Source of the DNA: Dolichospermum flos-aquae CCAP 1403/13F
Lineage (GTDB): Bacteria; Cyanobacteriota; Cyanobacteriia; Cyanobacteriales; Nostocaceae
DNA: 64,000 nucleotides
Direction of reading: 5' to 3'
Assembly: GCF_012516395.1 (NCBI RefSeq)
Contig: NZ_CP051206.1
Span: 3,020,501-3,084,500, forward strand
This document shows, piece by piece, positions 27,268-36,762 of the stretch. Within the stretch, counting starts at the first letter, position 1. Each line of letters opens with the position of its first letter. A program made the position numbers and the translations under genes. The notes below the pieces were generated by a model. The model was not told where the DNA came from. It saw nothing but the letters and a program-made list of their open reading frames with translations, and made no database searches.

Positions 27268-27522
27268 ATGGACGCTTTTGATCCCAATCCGCCAGAATGG
27301 ACTAATCAAGCCGTACACGCCTATCAATTCCATTGTCCCAAATGCCATGCTGGTAGTCGAGAAGCCGTTAATGTGTGGTTAAATAGAAGGTCTCCTGTCA
27401 GTACCCCAGATCGTCGTCGTAAGTGGCAAGAATTTTACCATTGTCATTGCGGTTATGTCTGGTGGGCTTGGAGTAATGATAGACCACCGACGGATTTATC
27501 TAAGGAAAATCAAAATAATTAA
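27268..27522 (+). CDS. Small zinc-ribbon protein conserved in cyanobacteria
   Basis: The 84-residue protein has two cysteine pairs, CPKCHAG at about residues 24-30 and CHCGYVWW at about 60-67, that can form one zinc ribbon, with a basic linker RRSPVSTPDRRRKW between them. It is divergent from the DUF3318 gene with only 65 bp between them, so the two share a promoter region. The function is unknown. A nucleic-acid or protein-binding role is a guess from the fold. Confidence 0.7.
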   Translation: MDAFDPNPPEWTNQAVHAYQFHCPKCHAGSREAVNVWLNRRSPVSTPDRRRKWQEFYHCHCGYVWWAWSNDRPPTDLSKENQNN

Positions 27523-27530
27523 CTGCTTTG

Positions 27531-27577
27531 AGGCAGAGCCTCTATGGTGGCATTCCCAGTCGGAGACTGGGAACGAG
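27531..27577 (+). repeat. REP-like palindromic element, copy 1
   Basis: About 47 bp reading AGGCAGAGCCTCT, a short spacer, then GCATTCCCAGTC, GGAGACTGGGAACGAGA. Both halves are hairpins (GGCAGAGCC and TTCCCAGTC/GACTGGGAA). The same element occurs at 29436-29482 (inverted) and 30101-30149 on both sides of the RAYT transposase gene, which marks it as the cognate repeat of that enzyme. Confidence 0.8.
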
Positions 27578-27586
27578 AGATTGTAT

Positions 27587-28405
27587 TTATTCTAAATCTG
27601 GTTCAACACCAAGCGATCGAAGTTGGGCAATTAATCTTTCGGTTTTTTGCCTTTCTTGTTCTAACTTTTGCCTTTCTTGTTCTAACTTTTGTCTTTCTTG
27701 TTCAGCTTTTTGTCTTTCTTGTTCAGCTTTCTGTCTTTCCTCCTCTGTGCTGGTTAATATCCAATTACCGTCTTTGTCGTACCAACGTAACCAAGGCATT
27801 TCGACGGTTTTATAACTTCCTTGCCACACTCCTAAACCTAATTCTATTTCGGGAATCCAAAACCGAAAATCTGATAATTCTACTTCAGCATAACGAGCGC
27901 CAGTTAACTGAAACATTCTAAATTTAGATTTATAACGATCAAAGATGGCGTAATAGGGTACTCTTAAAATTTGTTCGTAAACTTCCCATTTACCAGGAGG
28001 TTTTTCGACATCTCTTAATATTGTCCCTAAGTCTTCTTTTTCTGTTCCTGGTGAGAGTAATTCAACAATAATATGAGGATTAACTGCTTCTTGCCAAACT
28101 ACATAACTTAACCGCAAATCTCTATTGTCATAAAGTGAGGGAACACCTAACACTGCAAACCAATCTGGACGTTTATACCATGAAGGATGACGCAAATCAT
28201 AATAAAGATTCAGATCACTTCCTGTAAATATTTGGTCGCTAGGATAGTCAAGTGGACGGAATGTTTCTGCTAATAATTGTGGTTGGAATAAATGAAATTG
28301 ATCTGGCAAACCAGGTTGATCTTGATCTTCGCTAGGAAGATCATACATTGTCGGTAATGTTTCTTTAGGGGAAAGTGGCGGATCTGTTTGATACATTCTT
28401 AACAA
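27587..28405 (-). CDS. Uma2 family (DUF820) endonuclease-like protein with C-terminal coiled coil
   Basis: The 272-residue protein has the long form of the Uma2 core: LNLYYDLRHPSWYKRPDWF at about residues 65-83, PHIIVELLSPGTEKEDLG at about 111-128 and the VPYYAIFD strand. The C-terminus carries five or more heptads of the type EQERQKxEQERQK at about 220-255, which form a coiled coil. Repetitive codons there could vary in number by slippage. It is a single gene. The overlapping opposite-strand ORFs are shadows of the coiled coil. Confidence 0.85.
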   Translation of the reverse strand: MLRMYQTDPPLSPKETLPTMYDLPSEDQDQPGLPDQFHLFQPQLLAETFRPLDYPSDQIFTGSDLNLYYDLRHPSWYKRPDWFAVLGVPSLYDNRDLRLSYVVWQEAVNPHIIVELLSPGTEKEDLGTILRDVEKPPGKWEVYEQILRVPYYAIFDRYKSKFRMFQLTGARYAEVELSDFRFWIPEIELGLGVWQGSYKTVEMPWLRWYDKDGNWILTSTEEERQKAEQERQKAEQERQKLEQERQKLEQERQKTERLIAQLRSLGVEPDLE

Positions 28406-28540
28406 TCCTAAAGATAGAATTTCTATTTCTATTATGTAGCAATATGATTTGGTTTAGAAAATGGTAGCGACTGTTTTGAATATTCGGTTTTGTGGGTAAG
28501 AAAGTTTTGTTTATTGAGAATTTACAAGAATCAAATCTTC

Positions 28541-28972
28541 CTAATTATGAATTGACCCATCTGGCATTGTAGCGCCTTTGAGTATGGCTCCTTCGAGGTC
28601 GGCTTCTGTGAGCAAAACTTCTGTGAGCAAAACTTCTGTCCAGTCCGGTTTAAAGCGGTAGGCTCCTCTGAGGTTGGCTCTTGTGAGGTTGGCTCTTGTG
28701 AGGACGGCTTCTGTGAGGTTGGCTCCTGCGAGGACGGCTTCTGTGAGGTTGGCTACTATGAGTTTGGCTCCTGTGAGGTCGGCTTCTGTGAGTTTGGCTC
28801 CTGTGAGGTCGGCTCCTGTGAGTTTGGCTACTATGAGTTTGGCTACTATGAGTTTGGCTCCTGTGAGGTCGGCTTGTTTGAGGTTGGCTACGAAGAGGTT
28901 GGCTCCTGTGAGGTTGAATCTTGCGAGGTTCAATCCACTAATATTAACTTGAGTTAAATCAATATACTTGCA
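28541..28972 (-). CDS. Pentapeptide-repeat protein (probably the 3' part of a frameshifted gene)
   Basis: About 20 consecutive A(D/N/K)LxxA-type pentapeptides form a right-handed quadrilateral beta-helix. The annotatable start is a TTG at 28933 (NLARFNLTGANL), but the same frame is open further upstream and reads DLTQVNISGLNLARF, which is still repeat-like. The frame meets the end of the upstream membrane-protein ORF at about 28957-28975. A single membrane protein with a C-terminal pentapeptide domain, split by a one-base shift, explains both ORFs. The biochemical role is unknown. Confidence 0.65.
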   Translation of the reverse strand, partial: CKYIDLTQVNISGLNLARFNLTGANLFVANLKQADLTGAKLIVAKLIVAKLTGADLTGAKLTEADLTGAKLIVANLTEAVLAGANLTEAVLTRANLTRANLRGAYRFKPDWTEVLLTEVLLTEADLEGAILKGATMPDGSIHN

Positions 28973-29340
28973 GCCTCTGCATTTCTATTTGCCGCGCCTG
29001 CATTTTTATTTGTAGCCTTTGCAGTCTCTTCCATAGCCTCTGCACGTCTACCTGCAAAGTAAACATTAACAATTACTGCCCCTCCACTAATGAATAAACC
29101 TAATACTTTAAGACTTTCAACAATATATTCATATTTGTTTTTCAATAATTCTGTTCTATTAGTAATTAAAATCATTGAGATAAAATAAATTGTAACAGCA
29201 ACAGCTATCAAAAACAAAAATATAGTTACAGCGATCGCCCAATTTTTAATACAATCGTTTTTATCATCTGTGAACATAATACAATTTCTACTCCCTGTGT
29301 AAAATGGCTTTATTAAGTAAGCAATGCAAGATACAGACAT
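28954..29340 (-). CDS. Two-TM membrane protein, probable 5' part of the frameshifted pentapeptide-repeat gene
   Basis: The 128-residue ORF has transmembrane segments at about residues 33-58 (AIAVTIFLFLIAVAVTIYF) and 78-98 (LGLFISGGAVIVNVYF), followed by Ala/Asn/Glu-rich helical repeats (NKNAGAANRNAEAA). In cyanobacteria this layout is usually followed directly by pentapeptide repeats in the same protein. Here the repeats continue in the next frame. The ORF stops at 28954, only about 20 bases into the region where the other frame becomes repeat-like. Confidence 0.6.
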   Translation of the reverse strand: MSVSCIAYLIKPFYTGSRNCIMFTDDKNDCIKNWAIAVTIFLFLIAVAVTIYFISMILITNRTELLKNKYEYIVESLKVLGLFISGGAVIVNVYFAGRRAEAMEETAKATNKNAGAANRNAEAASILI

Positions 29341-29435
29341 TTTAGCACATCAAAAAGCAAATACACTAGAACAAGAAAAAATTTTATTGTTAAAATAACC
29401 TTAAATAACGGCAGAAAAATTAAAATTTATTCTTC

Positions 29436-29482
29436 CTCGTTCCTAGTCTCTGACTAGGAATGCTATCAAGAGGCTCTGCCTC
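29436..29482 (-). repeat. REP-like palindromic element, copy 2 (inverted)
   Basis: The reverse complement of the 27531 repeat: CTCGTTCCTAGTCTC...GACTAGGAATGC, then AGAGGCTCTGCCTC. It lies 6 bp beyond the stop codon of the RAYT gene and is inverted relative to copy 3 on the other side of that gene. Confidence 0.8.
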
Positions 29483-29488
29483 AATATC

Positions 29489-30022
29489 TCACAAATCAAT
29501 CAATTCCACCTCTAATAAACTCGGCAATTCCATATAATTCCGGTAACTAGAATAACGCCAATGAGCCGGATCATCAACATACCCACGTCGCACCGGATTA
29601 TTATGAATATATTCTAATTTTTGGATAAACATTTCTTCATTAGCAATTGCTTGGAGATGAAAACCTTCTTGCCACAGTTGATAATCTTGTTTGATCTTGT
29701 GTTTTAATTTATGAAATTCTAATTGATTAAGTATATATTCAGCATTATTTTTCTGGAGTAAATCAATAATGGAACGAGCCGTAAATGATTTAAAATTCCC
29801 TATTTCTTTAGATAAGTTTGCAGCCGCAGCGATGAGATGAAGATGATTTTCCATAATGACATAACCATATAATGTCAAACGCTGCTGACGTTGGAGAAAG
29901 TTGAGGGAATCTATGATAATTTGGACAAGTTCAATATTGCCAAATAATGGCATCCAATTTACTAATGTGCAGGTGAGGAAATGTGGTTGAGTTCCTAATA
30001 CATGATAGCGGCTGCGTCCCAT
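29489..30022 (-). CDS. REP-associated tyrosine transposase (RAYT, Y1_Tnp family)
   Basis: The 177-residue protein has the HUH motif in YVIMENHLHLIAAA at about residues 53-66 and the catalytic tyrosine region YIHNNPVRRGYVDDPAHWRYSSYRNY near the C-terminus, both diagnostic of the RAYT/TnpA-REP family. These single-domain endonucleases cut and mobilise REP palindromes. The gene is bracketed by two inverted REP-like elements (29436-29482 and 30101-30149), with a third copy 2 kb away. Length and motifs look intact. Confidence 0.9.
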   Translation of the reverse strand: MGRSRYHVLGTQPHFLTCTLVNWMPLFGNIELVQIIIDSLNFLQRQQRLTLYGYVIMENHLHLIAAAANLSKEIGNFKSFTARSIIDLLQKNNAEYILNQLEFHKLKHKIKQDYQLWQEGFHLQAIANEEMFIQKLEYIHNNPVRRGYVDDPAHWRYSSYRNYMELPSLLEVELIDL

Positions 30023-30100
30023 TGTTTCATTTAATTTGGTAGATGTGGTGATTTTATTTTAATATGAGAGGCAGTTTTTTAATAATAATGAGGGAATATG

Positions 30101-30149
30101 GGAGGCAGAGCCTCTAGAGGGCATTCCCAGTCAGAGACTGGGAACGAGG
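30101..30149 (+). repeat. REP-like palindromic element, copy 3
   Basis: GGAGGCAGAGCCTCT, a short spacer and GCATTCCCAGTCAGAGACTG followed by GGAACGAGG. It is the + orientation partner of copy 2 and lies between the RAYT start and the end of the NDH-2 gene. Confidence 0.8.
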
Positions 30150-30155
30150 GAGGAA

Positions 30156-31493
30156 CTACACATTTAACGGTTTTTTTGGGATGACTGGCGTTGGTACAGG
30201 GGCAATAGTTTCCTTACCTGTAATTAATCTCGCGCCACGATTGCGGGTAAAATAACTCCACAACCATTGAATCATCACCACTAACTTATTATCAAATTCA
30301 ATCAAGAAGTAGATATGAATAAATAACCACACAAACCAGGCAAAGAAACCTCTAAGTTTGATAAATCCTAAATCAACAACTGCGGCGTGTTGCCCAATCA
30401 TTGCTAAACTACCTCTATCCACATATTTGAATGGACGTAATGTTTCACCTTTCAACCGTTTTTGAATGAGTTTAGCCACATATTCGCCTTCCTGCATGGC
30501 GACTGGTGCAACTCCCGGTAAAGGTTTATCATTTTGATGGGCGAAATTTGCTAAGTCACCAACTACGAAAATGTTGGGAAATCCTTTAATACTTAGGTCT
30601 GGTTCAACCATAACACGACCAGCGCGATCGCTCTCAACTCCCGTCTTCTCTGTCAAAACTTTCCCCATTGCTGAGGCTTTCACACCCGCAGCCCACAACA
30701 CGGTTTTTGCTGCAATTTCTTTAACATCATCACCTTGCTTAATCGTCACAATATCATTTTCAATATGTGTAACTAAGGTTTTGGTTTGCACATCCACACC
30801 CAAAGCTTTTAAAGATGCTTCCGCTGTGTGAGATAATTCCGGTGCAAAAGGGGGAAGAATCCGATCTAAACCTTCTAACAATAAAACTCTGGTTTCTGCG
30901 GTGTCAATGTTGCGGAAATCTTCTGTCAGGGTTTTAGTTGCCAATTCAGCGATCGCTCCTGCCAATTCTACCCCGGTTGGACCACCGCCAACAATGACAA
31001 AAGTTAATAAAGCCTGGCGTTTAACCGGATCACTTTCACTTTCAGCGGCTTCAAATGCTGAAAATATCCGCCGACGCATCTCAATGGCATCTTCTACAGT
31101 CTTTAAACCCGGTGCAAACTCTTCCCAGTTATCCTTCCCAAAATAGGAATGCTTCGCCCCTGTAGCCACAATTAAAGTATCGTAGGGGACAGATTCCGCG
31201 CCTACCATCACATTTTGGGTGGTAGTGTCAATATCATTCACCTCACCCAACAGTACCTTTGTATTCTTACTCTTGCTGAGAACAGCCCGCAAGGGAGAGG
31301 AAATATCCGCTGGGGACAAAGAACCTGTAGCGACTTGGTACAGCAGTGGTTGAAAGAGATGAAAATTGCGTTTATCAATCAGCGTGATTTGCACATTGGC
31401 TTTAGCCATAGACTTTGCAGCATACAATCCACCAAAACCACCACCAATAATCACGACTTGATGAACTGGTTTCTTGTCAGCTAGATCAACCAT
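30156..31493 (-). CDS. ndh: Type II NAD(P)H dehydrogenase (NDH-2)
   Basis: The 445-residue flavoprotein has the FAD-binding VVIIGGGFGGLYAAK at about residues 12-26, the NADH-binding FVIVGGGPTGVELAG at about 165-179, and FVVGDLANF at about 310-318. The C-terminal part (about 370-420) is hydrophobic and amphipathic, as in single-subunit NDH-2 enzymes that attach to the membrane. It oxidises NAD(P)H and reduces quinone without pumping protons. It is divergent from ilvC across a 220-bp region with a perfect palindrome. Confidence 0.92.
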   Translation of the reverse strand: MVDLADKKPVHQVVIIGGGFGGLYAAKSMAKANVQITLIDKRNFHLFQPLLYQVATGSLSPADISSPLRAVLSKSKNTKVLLGEVNDIDTTTQNVMVGAESVPYDTLIVATGAKHSYFGKDNWEEFAPGLKTVEDAIEMRRRIFSAFEAAESESDPVKRQALLTFVIVGGGPTGVELAGAIAELATKTLTEDFRNIDTAETRVLLLEGLDRILPPFAPELSHTAEASLKALGVDVQTKTLVTHIENDIVTIKQGDDVKEIAAKTVLWAAGVKASAMGKVLTEKTGVESDRAGRVMVEPDLSIKGFPNIFVVGDLANFAHQNDKPLPGVAPVAMQEGEYVAKLIQKRLKGETLRPFKYVDRGSLAMIGQHAAVVDLGFIKLRGFFAWFVWLFIHIYFLIEFDNKLVVMIQWLWSYFTRNRGARLITGKETIAPVPTPVIPKKPLNV

Positions 31494-31608
31494 AAAAAAT
31501 ATTTCCTTCCACTACAGGGCTGTAACTATTCTTAACAAATTTGTATCAAAATTATCACAATTATTTCTGTTTATCTTGAACTTCTGAAAAAAAAATAAAA
31601 GTATCTAC

Positions 31609-31641
31609 AGATCCCCGACTTCTTTGAGAAGTCGGGGATCT
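31609..31641. repeat. Perfect palindrome in the ndh-ilvC divergent promoter region
   Basis: AGATCCCCGACTTCT, a TTG loop and the exact reverse complement form a 15-bp stem. The palindrome type AGATCCCCGACTTCTT is very common between genes in cyanobacteria and is more likely a dispersed repeat than an operator. It is not followed by a T-tract on either strand. The rest of 31494-31713 should hold the two divergent promoters. Confidence 0.75.
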
Positions 31642-31686
31642 GATAGTCCGATTTGCGATACAATCGTAAGTCTGCCAATTTCATGA

Positions 31687-32709
<1,023 letters not shown>

Positions 32710-32939
32710 TTTTGGGTAATTGGTAATTGGTAATTCTTTACCGATTACCAAGTTTTGACCATCGAACTAACCCTCTTTTAAGAAACATTTCTGTTTCTTT
32801 ACATACATGGGAAATGCGATCGCTTTCTGCAATATCGGATAAATCAACGAATTTTCAAGGTTACAGCCCAGGAAAAATTAAGGGTTGACCCCAACTTGAT
32901 GAAAGCGGGTTAAAACAGTTCAAAAAAACATAATTAACC

Positions 32940-34154
32940 ATGGACTTTAACTTAAATAATCAACAGAAAACCTTAATTGAATTAGTTCAAGAATTAGGAA
33001 AAAATAAATTTGCTGCTCGTGCTTCTGTCTATGACGAAGAAGCTTCTTTTCCTTGGGAAAATTATGAAGATTTACGAAATCACGGACTTCTAGCATTATG
33101 CGTACCAAAAAAATATGGGGGGATGGGGGTTGATTTTCCCAGTTATTGTTTAATATCGGCTGAAATAGCCCGATATTGTGGTGCTACTGCTCTTACTTAT
33201 AATATGCACATTTCTTCAACTCTTTGGTTAAATGTTTTAAATGATTTACCATTGACGGAATCTCAAATAGCGGAATGTGAAATCTATAAAAAACTTCATT
33301 TTCAAAGAATAGTTGAAAAACAGGCACTTTATTCCCAACCAATTTCTGAAGAAGGTGCAGGTGTATCTCTTGGTAAAGCTTATCAAACAACTGCTAAAAA
33401 GGTCGAGGAAGGATGGTTAATTAATGGAAAAAAAACCTTTGCTTCACTTTCAGAAGCTGCCGACTATTATGGTATTGTTTGTACTGAGGAAACAGAAAAT
33501 ATTTCAGTAGAGAATTGTCTTTATATTGCTATCCCAGCTAAAACTCAAGGGGTGCAAGTAGTTGGAGAATGGAATTCTCTAGGAATGAGAGCTACTATTT
33601 CTCGCACTTTAATCTTCGATAATGTTTTTGTTCCTAATAATGCTCAATTACTGCCCTCAAATATTTATTTAAAACTGACTGAGTTGTACCCACATATGTT
33701 TTTTACTCTAGCACCTACTTATATGGGTATTGCTCAAGCTGCTTATGATTTTACAATTAAGTATTTGCGTGGTGAAGTAGTAGGAATGCCACCGATCAAA
33801 CAAAGACAAAATAAAATCAAGCAATTTAATGTTGCTCAAATGTTTATTATTTTAGAGCAAACTAAGGCAATTTTTTATCGAGTTATCAATGAAGCCAAAA
33901 TAAATCCTAGTAAAGCTGAAAGATTAAGAGCTTATGCGGCAAATTATACTGTAATGGAAAACAGCAATCAATTATGTAGTTTAGCTATTCGTGTTTGTGG
34001 TGGACATTCTCTTTTAAAATCATTTCCTTTGGAAAGACTTTATCGAGATAGTCGTTGTGGTGGGTTAATGAGACCCTGGGGATCTGATAGATGTTTAGAA
34101 AAATTAGGAATGGAAACTTTATATGAATCACAAGAAACAGATGAGCAAGGATAA
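32940..34154 (+). CDS. Acyl-CoA dehydrogenase family protein
   Basis: The 404-residue protein has the three-domain acyl-CoA dehydrogenase layout. The N-terminal helical domain contains GLLALCVPKKYGGMG at about 51-65, the middle beta domain has ISEEGAGVSLG and WLINGKKTFAS, and the C-terminal helical domain has RVCGGHSLLKSFPLERLYRD. The family uses FAD to dehydrogenate acyl thioesters or acts on related substrates. Cyanobacteria mostly lack beta-oxidation, and no partner genes (thiolase, enoyl-CoA hydratase, ETF) are nearby, so the substrate is unknown. Confidence 0.88.
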   Translation: MDFNLNNQQKTLIELVQELGKNKFAARASVYDEEASFPWENYEDLRNHGLLALCVPKKYGGMGVDFPSYCLISAEIARYCGATALTYNMHISSTLWLNVLNDLPLTESQIAECEIYKKLHFQRIVEKQALYSQPISEEGAGVSLGKAYQTTAKKVEEGWLINGKKTFASLSEAADYYGIVCTEETENISVENCLYIAIPAKTQGVQVVGEWNSLGMRATISRTLIFDNVFVPNNAQLLPSNIYLKLTELYPHMFFTLAPTYMGIAQAAYDFTIKYLRGEVVGMPPIKQRQNKIKQFNVAQMFIILEQTKAIFYRVINEAKINPSKAERLRAYAANYTVMENSNQLCSLAIRVCGGHSLLKSFPLERLYRDSRCGGLMRPWGSDRCLEKLGMETLYESQETDEQG

Positions 34155-34256
34155 TTATAGGTAGGATGAAATTAGTAATGCAACATGATCAAGGATTTTG
34201 GTGCGCTACGCTATCATGATTCTACAGCCAATGGAATAATCTCTGGAGTGTAGAAA

Positions 34257-34742
34257 ATGGAATCTCTAATTTCAACTTTCACCCAAAATTTAGATTTTTC
34301 CGAATCGGAAATAACAGCAATACTTTCCACACCGTTAAATGAGGTACTAAATTCACCGGCTTTGAAACAAGAATTAGACAGTTTAGATATTAGCTTACTC
34401 AAAAAAACCTTACCTACAGCCGGTGCGGTATTAGCTGAACATTTACCACTTTTTTATGATTGGCTAAAAAACGAGTTAGGAGTTGAGCGTGTTCCTGACA
34501 GTCCAGATCATACAACAAAATGGGTGGTTGGTTTTCTCAATAATCAAGAAAGTATCAATCACTTAGTTGAATTACATCGTCCCGTACCCCACGCAGCTTT
34601 AGAACAAGCCGTTCCTCGGTTGGTGGGTTTATTTGATGGTGTGGAAGATGTGAAAGTGCGTCAAGAATGGGAGAAAGCAGTTGCCGCACTTTGTTTAGTT
34701 TTAGTAGTAGATGCCCGTGAACAGGAAAAACTGGCTAATTAA
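34257..34742 (+). CDS. Conserved hypothetical helical protein
   Basis: I do not recognise this 161-residue protein. It is mostly alpha-helical, acidic at the N-terminus and has no signal peptide, membrane segment or cysteine cluster. HLPLFYDWLKNELGVERVPD and WVVGFLNNQE look like conserved blocks. It starts 102 bp after the acyl-CoA dehydrogenase on the same strand and may share its transcript. Confidence 0.6.
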   Translation: MESLISTFTQNLDFSESEITAILSTPLNEVLNSPALKQELDSLDISLLKKTLPTAGAVLAEHLPLFYDWLKNELGVERVPDSPDHTTKWVVGFLNNQESINHLVELHRPVPHAALEQAVPRLVGLFDGVEDVKVRQEWEKAVAALCLVLVVDAREQEKLAN

Positions 34743-34790
34743 TTGGAATTTATGGTCCGAATCAGGATTATTAAGATTAAATGATTAATA

Positions 34791-34979
34791 GGATTTAGTA
34801 TGCAGATATTTGCAAACTTTCTGTTTTTCAGATTATTTCTCTGTCTGAATCAGGATGCTCAGGATTGAAGGATTAACAGGATTCAATATGCAGATATTTG
34901 CAAACTTTCTGTTTTTCAGATCATTTTATGGATAACAATCCTGTAAATCCTGATTCTGACATTTTGTAAATCCTGATTT
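34791..34979. repeat. Imperfect direct repeats between the hypothetical gene and the amidase gene
   Basis: A segment of about 45 bp containing TATGCAGATATTTGCAAACT and CTGTTTTTCAGAT occurs twice, at about 34798-34843 and 34886-34924. It is separated by AATCAGGATGCTCAGGATT, and related CCTGTAAATCCTGATT copies run to 34979. No ORF is present. This 250-bp gap is repeat-filled. Confidence 0.75.
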
Positions 34980-34989
34980 TGACTTAAAG

Positions 34990-36381
34990 TTAAAGTGCTG
35001 GACGATGTTGAATCCAAGGGTTAGCGGCTTCTAATTGCGCTGCTAAACTAATTAAGGTAGACTCAGCGGCAGGTTTACCAATTAACTGTACACTTAGGGG
35101 TAAACCATGACTATCGAAACCGACAGGAAGGGCGATCGCAGGTAATCCGGTAGCATTTGCAACAGGACAAGGCGCGACCCAATGGGCAATTTTGGCAAAT
35201 GTCTCTTCTGGACTCAAATCTGCCCATTCACCGACGCGAATGGGAGAATGGAGATAAACTGGTAATACCAATACATCTACAGTATCAAAAAATGCGATAA
35301 TTTGCCGGGAGACAATTTGCATTTGGGAAAGTGCTTGCAGATATTCAGCTACAGAACCATTTTTTGCTAATAACCATTGGTTTAAAGGCTGTAAGGCTGG
35401 CGAAGGAATTCCTGCTGCTGCTATTCCAGCTTGCCAAACTACTATAAATGGTTCGATTAAACTACTAAAATCTGGGTATTTTTCCTCAACTTGATGTCCA
35501 AATTGTGCTAATAACCCGACGGTTTTTAATACTCCTTGTTTACAGTTAGCGTCAGCTTCTCCAAAGGGCAGAATACTGGTACTAAAGGCAATTTTCAGAC
35601 TATCTAATTTGACTTGAGTTGCAGAGAGAAATGATGGTTGCGGATTTGGTAGCCAATAAGGATCACCTGTGACATAGCCAGAGATCACATCTAACATAGC
35701 CGCTGCATCAGCCACTGTGCGGGCAAGGGGACCATCCACCGCAATGCCCCCCAAGCGATCGCCTACAGGGGCTTTAGAGACTCTGCCTCTGGCTGGTTTG
35801 ATGCCAACAACACCACAGCAAGCCGCCGGACCACGCACTGAACCACCACCATCTGAACCTTGGGCAATTGCACTTAATCCCGCTGCTACTGATGATGCGG
35901 CACCACCACTAGAACCACCAGGAGTATATTCTAAATTCCAAGGGTTTCTCGCTGGGGGAAATCCCGCAGGTTCACTGTAAGGATAAGAACCTAATTCCGA
36001 AGTTGCGGTTTTACCAAGAATAATAAAACCAGCTTGTTTAATTCTGGTAACTACACCATCATCATGATTGGCAATATTATTTAACAGTGCCGAATTTCCG
36101 TAAGTACAAGTAACACCCGCAACCGCACTTAAGTCTTTAATGGAAATTGGTACACCAAAAAATGGCGGTAATTCTGAAGTCGTTGTCAGTAATTCTGTTT
36201 TGTTTTTAGCATCAGCAATGGCTAAATCTGCCGTGACTGTAAAATAACTTCCCAGTTGGGGATTTAAGCGTTCGATTCTTTCTAAATATACTTCCACCAA
36301 CTCTAGAGGTGACACTTCTCGCAGACGGATTAATTGTGCTAACTCTAAAGCGGGAGTAAAAGCTAAATCATTGTTATTCAT
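34990..36381 (-). CDS. Amidase signature family protein
   Basis: The 463-residue protein has the amidase signature. The catalytic lysine is in PISIKDLSAVAG at about residue 83, the glycine-serine-rich TPGGSSGGAASSVAAG at about 150-165, and the nucleophile region QGSDGGGSVRGPAACCG at about 172-188. The family hydrolyses aliphatic or aromatic amides. A GatA role is unlikely because the sequence is shorter and has no gatB or gatC beside it. The substrate is unknown. Confidence 0.88.
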   Translation of the reverse strand: MNNNDLAFTPALELAQLIRLREVSPLELVEVYLERIERLNPQLGSYFTVTADLAIADAKNKTELLTTTSELPPFFGVPISIKDLSAVAGVTCTYGNSALLNNIANHDDGVVTRIKQAGFIILGKTATSELGSYPYSEPAGFPPARNPWNLEYTPGGSSGGAASSVAAGLSAIAQGSDGGGSVRGPAACCGVVGIKPARGRVSKAPVGDRLGGIAVDGPLARTVADAAAMLDVISGYVTGDPYWLPNPQPSFLSATQVKLDSLKIAFSTSILPFGEADANCKQGVLKTVGLLAQFGHQVEEKYPDFSSLIEPFIVVWQAGIAAAGIPSPALQPLNQWLLAKNGSVAEYLQALSQMQIVSRQIIAFFDTVDVLVLPVYLHSPIRVGEWADLSPEETFAKIAHWVAPCPVANATGLPAIALPVGFDSHGLPLSVQLIGKPAAESTLISLAAQLEAANPWIQHRPAL

Positions 36382-36568
36382 AGATATAAATTTGCCAACT
36401 TCACTTGTGACTTTAGCAGGATTTTTGAGAATTATCGCTATTGGACTTATTGCAAGAATCGGAAAAGTTGACAGGAAAATACTCTCCTTTTCCCGAATTC
36501 TACAAAAGGTCTAATTCGTGTTTTTATACTTTACAACAACTCTGAACTTACAGAGTCATAATTTAATA

Positions 36569-36643
36569 GGGCGAACGATGGGGATCGAACCCACGAATGG
36601 TGGTACCACAAACCACTGCCTTAACCACTTGGCTACGCTCGCC
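36569..36643 (-). tRNA. trnH: tRNA-His (GTG)
   Basis: Read on the minus strand, the sequence folds as a cloverleaf. The 5' side GGCGAGCG pairs with CGTTCGCC plus the discriminator C, the anticodon stem GTGGT/ACCAC encloses a TTGTGGT loop with anticodon GTG, and the T arm is CGTGGGTTCGATCCCCATC-like. The extra 5' G opposite C73 is encoded, which is the histidine identity element. CCA is not encoded. The flanks carry no other RNA gene that I can see. Confidence 0.95.
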
Positions 36644-36762
36644 ATTCACTCTGTGAGTATAGCATTACCTCCAGAAAATAATCAAGCTTTTTTTAGCAGA
36701 AATTAGATAATTTTCTTGGTAGTGTTTAAAAGACTAATAAATATACCAGTTCAGGCTAGAAT

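Noticed and set aside
27528-27921. Plus-strand ORFs opposite the Uma2 gene (Phe/Leu/Cys-rich)
   Set aside because: They are antisense shadows of the EQERQK coiled-coil repeat. Composition is abnormal and no ribosome-binding site is seen.
28674-28952. Plus-strand 92-residue ORF rich in Arg, Ser and Leu
   Set aside because: It is an antisense shadow of the pentapeptide repeat gene, whose periodic codons keep several frames open.
31609-31641. Palindrome between ndh and ilvC as a regulatory operator or terminator
   Set aside because: It lies between divergent genes, lacks a T-tract, and belongs to a palindrome type that is widely dispersed in cyanobacteria.
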